This document shows, in pieces, positions 34,584 through 37,815 of a DNA stretch of 37,815 bases. How positions within the stretch are numbered: position 1 is the first letter of the stretch; each line of letters begins with the position of its first letter. Origin of the DNA: Lysobacteraceae bacterium (GTDB taxonomy: Bacteria > Pseudomonadota > Gammaproteobacteria > Xanthomonadales > Ahniellaceae); contig JAJTHZ010000139.1 of the NCBI GenBank assembly GCA_021299185.1, positions 1-37,815 of the forward strand. Reading direction: 5' to 3'. The position numbers were made by a program, and so were the translations under genes. A model generated the notes under the pieces. That model worked only from the letters and a program-made list of their open reading frames with translations, did not search any database and had not been told where the DNA came from.

Positions 34584-35303
34584 ATGGATGCCGCGCCCCA
34601 CTACCGCCCGCTGTACCGCCAGGTCTACGACTTCCTGGTCAAGCAGATCGCCGATTCCGTGTGGCGACCCAACGACACCCTGCCCAGCGAGCAGGCACTC
34701 GCCGAGCAGCTGCGCGTCAGCCAAGGCACGGTGCGCAAGGCGCTCGATACCCTGGTGGCCGAGAAACTGATCGAACGCCGCCAGGGCAAGGGCACCTTCG
34801 TCGCCGAACATACGCAGGAGCGCGCGCTGTTCCGCTTCTTCCGCCTCTCCGAGCCCGGCGGCGAGCGCACGGTGCCGACCAGTTCCGACGAATCGGTGAA
34901 GCGCCGCCCGGCGAAGGCCGCCGAACTGCGCAAACTGCACCTCGATGCCGGCGAACAGGTGGTGGAGATCGTGCGCACGCGCAGCGTCAGCGGCCGGCCG
35001 GTGATCTACGAGCGCAGCGTGCTCGCGCTGCGGCACTTCCCCGACATCGACCGCCGGCAGCCGCTGCCGAACACCCTGTACGCGATGTTCCAGCAGCAGT
35101 ACGGCGTCAACATCGTCAGCGCCGAAGAGGAACTGCGCGCCGACCTCACGCGCGCGGAGGACGCACGGCGCCTGCCGCTGGCGGTCGGCGCGCCGCTGCT
35201 GCACATCGAGCGGGTGGCGATCGCGCTGGACGGCAGCCGGGTCGAGTGGCGCGTGAGCCGATGCGACACCTCGCATCTGGTCTACGCCGTCACCCTGTCC
35301 TGA
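34584..35303 (+). CDS. GntR-family (HutC subfamily) regulator of the sulfosugar locus
   Basis: The 239-aa product has a winged helix of the GntR type in residues 8-75 (PLYRQVYDFLVKQIAD, LPSEQALAEQLRVSQGTVRKALDTL, RRQGKGTFVAE) and a UTRA ligand-binding domain in 90-235 (VVEIVRTRSVSGRPVIYERS, then VEWRVSRCDTSH). UTRA domains bind small sugars, phosphates or organic acids, so sulfoquinovose or an intermediate is a reasonable effector (inference). It is first in the plus-strand operon and divergent from suyA, so it probably controls both units and itself. E. coli uses a DeoR-type regulator (CsqR/YihW) instead, so this is a different control system. Confidence 0.88.
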   Translation: MDAAPHYRPLYRQVYDFLVKQIADSVWRPNDTLPSEQALAEQLRVSQGTVRKALDTLVAEKLIERRQGKGTFVAEHTQERALFRFFRLSEPGGERTVPTSSDESVKRRPAKAAELRKLHLDAGEQVVEIVRTRSVSGRPVIYERSVLALRHFPDIDRRQPLPNTLYAMFQQQYGVNIVSAEEELRADLTRAEDARRLPLAVGAPLLHIERVAIALDGSRVEWRVSRCDTSHLVYAVTLS

Positions 35304-35327
35304 CCGGCGGCCGGCGCGGATCGCACC

Positions 35328-36230
35328 ATGGCCGCTGTCGTCCTCTGCGTCGGCCATGCGGTGCAGGACTTCGTGTTCGGCGTGCATGAACTCCCGGTCG
35401 CGGCGCAGAAGCATCGCGCGACCTCGTTCACCAGCGTCGGCGGCGGACCGGCCGCCACCGCGGCCGTCGCGATCGCCCGCCTCGGCGGCCGGGCACGGCT
35501 CGCCGCCCGGCTCGGCGCGGATCCGGTAGCCGACGTGGTCACCGCCGAACTCGCCGGCCACGGCGTCGACTGCACCTTCGTCCGCCGCTTCGCCGGATGC
35601 ACCTCGTCGCTGTCGGCGGTGATGGTGGATGCGGCCGGCGAACGCATGATCGTCAACTACCTCGACCCCTCGCTGCCGCGCGCGGCGGACTGGCTGCCAC
35701 CACCGCGCGCCACCGGCTGCGGTGCCGTGCTCGCCGACACGCGCTGGCCCGAAGGTGCGCTCGCGGCGCTGGCGGCGGCGCGCACGGCGGGACTGCCCGG
35801 CGTGCTCGATGCCGACCGTCCGATCCCCACCGACCGCGCCGTGCTGGCCGCGGCGAGCCATGTCGCCTTCTCGCACGAGGCGCTGGCTGAGTTCACCGGC
35901 GAGCCGGACCCGCGGCGCGCGCTGGAAATCGCGGCGCGCGGCCTCGACGCGTGGTGTTGCGTCACGGTCGGCGCGCAGGGCGTGCACGTGCTGGCCGACG
36001 GCCGCCACCAGCACCTGCCCGGACACCGCGTCGCCGTGGTCGACACGCTGGGCGCCGGCGATGTCTGGCACGGCGCGTTCGCGCTGGCGCTGGCCGAAGG
36101 ACGCGCCGAGCTCGACGCAGTGCGCTTCGCGAGCGCCGCGGCGGCGCTCAAGGTGCAGCGCGCAGGCGGCCGCGCCGGCGCGCCGACCCGCGCCGAGGTC
36201 GACGCATTCATCGCTTCCCTTCCGGAGTAA
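35328..36230 (+). CDS. yihV: Sulfofructose kinase (YihV-like, PfkB family)
   Basis: The enzyme phosphorylates 6-deoxy-6-sulfofructose at C1 with ATP. The 300-aa ribokinase-fold protein is close in layout to E. coli YihV (298 aa): VGGGPAATAAVAIARLG (37-53), SSLSAVMVDAAGERMIVNY (93-111), LADTRW (135-140) and the catalytic D245 in DTLGAGDVWHG. The three residues I recall as contacting the sulfonate in E. coli YihV (K27, N109, R138) align with K28, N110 and R139 here; ordinary fructokinases do not keep this set. It starts 24 bases after gntR and ends 4 bases before the aldolase. An ordinary sugar kinase is possible but less likely. Confidence 0.85.
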   Translation: MAAVVLCVGHAVQDFVFGVHELPVAAQKHRATSFTSVGGGPAATAAVAIARLGGRARLAARLGADPVADVVTAELAGHGVDCTFVRRFAGCTSSLSAVMVDAAGERMIVNYLDPSLPRAADWLPPPRATGCGAVLADTRWPEGALAALAAARTAGLPGVLDADRPIPTDRAVLAAASHVAFSHEALAEFTGEPDPRRALEIAARGLDAWCCVTVGAQGVHVLADGRHQHLPGHRVAVVDTLGAGDVWHGAFALALAEGRAELDAVRFASAAAALKVQRAGGRAGAPTRAEVDAFIASLPE

Positions 36231-36234
36231 CCCG

Positions 36235-37281
36235 ATGCAACTGTCAGCAGGCAAGTACCGCGGCATGCGCCGCCTGGCCGACCGCCAGGGCCGGTTCAAG
36301 ATGACCGCGGTGGACCAGCGACCGCCGATCAAGAACCTGATCCGCGAACGACGCGGCACCGCGCAGGCGCCGTGGGAAGACGTCGCCGGCTTCAAGGAGC
36401 TGCTGATCCGCGAACTGCAGGGCGAGTCCACCGCGATGCTGCTCGACCCGCACTACGCCTACCCGCGCGGCGTGACGATGCTGGATCCCGCGCTGGGCAT
36501 GATCCTGACCCTCGAGGACTCGCTGTTCACCGAGACCCCGGGCGGGCGCCTGTCGGCCGAGATCGACGACTGGTCGACGGAGAAGATCAAGCGCGCCGGC
36601 GGCGACGCGGTGAAGGTGCTGACCTGGTACCGGCCCGACGCCGATCCGGCGGTGTGCGAGGCGCAGCAGGCCTTCACCGCGCGGATCGGCGACGCCTGCC
36701 GCCGCTACGACCTGCCCTTCGTGTTCGAACTGCTGGTCTACCCGCTCGCGCGCGACGCGGAGCAGACCCGCGACTACGTCGAGATGAAGACCAAGCATCC
36801 CGACCTGGTGCTCGACAGCGTGCGCGCGTTCGCCGATCCGAAGTACGGCGTCGACCTGTTCAAGCTCGAGAGCCCGATCCCGGCGTCCGACCTGCCCGAA
36901 CCGGGCAGCGAGGGCGCGCCGCAGGCGCAGGCATTGTTCGACGAACTCGGCCGGATCGCCGGCCGGCCATGGGTGATGCTTTCGGCCGGCGCCGGCATGG
37001 CGCAGTTCCGCCGCGTGCTGCATTACGCCTACGCGGCCGGCGCCTCGGGCTACCTGGCCGGTCGCGCGATCTGGCTCGACGCCTTCCAGCGGTTTCCCGA
37101 CTGGCAGGCGATCGAGGCCGGGCTGCGCGAGCAGGCCGTGCCCTACATGCGGGGGCTGAACGCGCTCACCGATGAAGCGGCCACGCCGTGGCATCGTCAT
37201 CCGTGCTACGGCCCCGAGGGCCCGCGCGTGCTGCCCGCCGATGCATCGTTCCGTCACGTCTATCCCGGATTCGGAGCCTGA
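36235..37281 (+). CDS. Class I aldolase, LacD/YihT family; candidate sulfofructose-1-phosphate aldolase
   Basis: The 348-aa product is a Schiff-base aldolase of the tagatose-bisphosphate aldolase (LacD) superfamily. MTAVDQRPPI at 23-32, LLDPHYAYP, VKVLTWYRPDAD (127-138), probable Schiff-base K210 in VDLFKLESP, and phosphate-site ASGYLAGRAIW (270-280, R277) are seen. E. coli YihT has the equivalent YKVEMP and AGRAVW but is 292 aa, so this resembles the longer LacD type. Placed between a YihV-like kinase and an isomerase, it should cleave sulfofructose 1-phosphate to DHAP and sulfolactaldehyde. Tagatose-bisphosphate cleavage is the alternative. CCGGAG in the kinase stop region is the ribosome binding site. 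Confidence 0.8.
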   Translation: MQLSAGKYRGMRRLADRQGRFKMTAVDQRPPIKNLIRERRGTAQAPWEDVAGFKELLIRELQGESTAMLLDPHYAYPRGVTMLDPALGMILTLEDSLFTETPGGRLSAEIDDWSTEKIKRAGGDAVKVLTWYRPDADPAVCEAQQAFTARIGDACRRYDLPFVFELLVYPLARDAEQTRDYVEMKTKHPDLVLDSVRAFADPKYGVDLFKLESPIPASDLPEPGSEGAPQAQALFDELGRIAGRPWVMLSAGAGMAQFRRVLHYAYAAGASGYLAGRAIWLDAFQRFPDWQAIEAGLREQAVPYMRGLNALTDEAATPWHRHPCYGPEGPRVLPADASFRHVYPGFGA

Positions 37282-37282
37282 C

Positions 37283-37815
37283 ATGGCACTCACCTACGGG
37301 GTCGCGGTGCTCGCGCGACCGACCTTCGATGTTCCCTTCGCCGAGGAAACCAAGGCGCGCGCGTTCGCCGCGCTGGACGCCGCCGGCATCCGCACCGTCG
37401 GCCCGCGCGAGCTGCTGTTCGACCGCGCCGCGGCCGAGCGTGCGCTGGCACAGATCGCCGCCGCGGGCGAGATCGACCTGATGCTGATCCTGCAGGTGAC
37501 CTTCACCGACGCCACGATGACGGTCGAGATCGCGCGGGGCGCCAAGGTGCCGCTGGCGGTCTGGGCGCTGCCGGAGCCGCGCGCCGGTGGCCGGCTGCGG
37601 CTGAACGCGTTCTGCGGGCTCAACCTCGCGGCGCACGCGCTCGGTCGCGCCGGCGTGCCGCACGGCTGGCTGTATGCGGACCCCGACGAGGCGGGACTCG
37701 GCGAACGCCTGCTCGCGCTGGGCGCTCCCGCGGCGGCACCGGCCGACGGTGCGCGCGTCGCGCCGGGCGGTGCGGCGCCGATCGACCGCGCCGCCGCCGA
37801 GCGCGCCCTCGCCGC
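37283..37815 (+). CDS. Fucose/arabinose-isomerase-like protein (partial), candidate sulfoquinovose isomerase
   Basis: The first 177 residues are present and the frame is open at the window end. The sequence (VLARPTFDVPFAEE, LMLILQVTFTDATM, VWALPEPRAGGRLRLNAFCGLNLAAHAL) matches the N-terminal part of L-fucose/arabinose-isomerase-related proteins. These are metal-dependent aldose-ketose isomerases. Proteins of this family called SqvD have been reported to isomerise sulfoquinovose to sulfofructose in sulfo-transaldolase and sulfo-EMP2 pathways, as I recall, replacing the unrelated YihS. The start lies one base after the aldolase stop with CGGAG upstream, so it belongs to the same operon. Catalytic metal ligands are in the missing part. 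Confidence 0.6.
   Translation, partial: MALTYGVAVLARPTFDVPFAEETKARAFAALDAAGIRTVGPRELLFDRAAAERALAQIAAAGEIDLMLILQVTFTDATMTVEIARGAKVPLAVWALPEPRAGGRLRLNAFCGLNLAAHALGRAGVPHGWLYADPDEAGLGERLLALGAPAAAPADGARVAPGGAAPIDRAAAERALA

Overview
This is a very GC-rich chromosomal window that looks like a gammaproteobacterium of the order Lysobacterales (Xanthomonadales). The main reasons are the gene families, the fully overlapping histidine operon headed by a TrpR/YerC-like regulator, the PhaB/PhaR island, and a secreted protein ending in a DGFE tail. The assignment rests on family recognition only.

Left edge (1-350): the end of an ISL3-like insertion sequence sits inside htpX and leaves only its first 24 codons. 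Then come gluQ and a polyhydroxybutyrate island, phaB1-phaR-phaB2 (1321-3497), followed by a membrane-anchored C13 (legumain-like) peptidase. A convergent gap with a large GGGCCC-rich inverted repeat separates these from the minus-strand operon yerC-hisG-hisD-hisC-hisB-hisH-hisA-hisF-hisIE (12519 to 5125). Upstream of yerC is a palindrome with the ACTAGT core known from TrpR operators.

Middle (12.7-25.3 kb): a lower-GC accessory segment holds an unrecognised 389-aa gene, a small membrane ORF and a standalone HNH endonuclease. Next are an unusually long histidine ammonia-lyase homologue, a divergent O-antigen-ligase-like gene with a secreted partner, hisS, a tRNA-Pro(CGG) with promoter and two near-identical terminators, a palindromic intergenic repeat, and a DUF2339/DUF3999 membrane pair.

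Right third (25.5-37.8 kb): this appears to be a sulfosugar-degradation locus. One strand carries suyA-suyB-comC-slcC-yeiH-glpD-glpK. The divergent strand carries a HutC-type GntR regulator, a sulfofructose kinase (YihV-like), a class I aldolase (LacD/YihT family) and a truncated fucose-isomerase-like gene (SqvD-like). A GabD-type aldehyde dehydrogenase converges on glpK. Read together, the predicted route is: sulfoquinovose -> sulfofructose -> sulfofructose-1-phosphate -> DHAP + (S)-sulfolactaldehyde -> (S)-sulfolactate -> sulfopyruvate -> (R)-sulfolactate -> pyruvate + sulfite. The sulfite would be exported by the YeiH-type transporter, and glycerol from sulfoquinovosyl glycerol would enter through GlpK/GlpD. 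That would give complete C6 sulfosugar use with desulfonation in one cell, from one divergent regulon. The pathway is inferred from families, a few residues and gene order; the isomerase gene runs off the window and no glycosidase or importer is visible.
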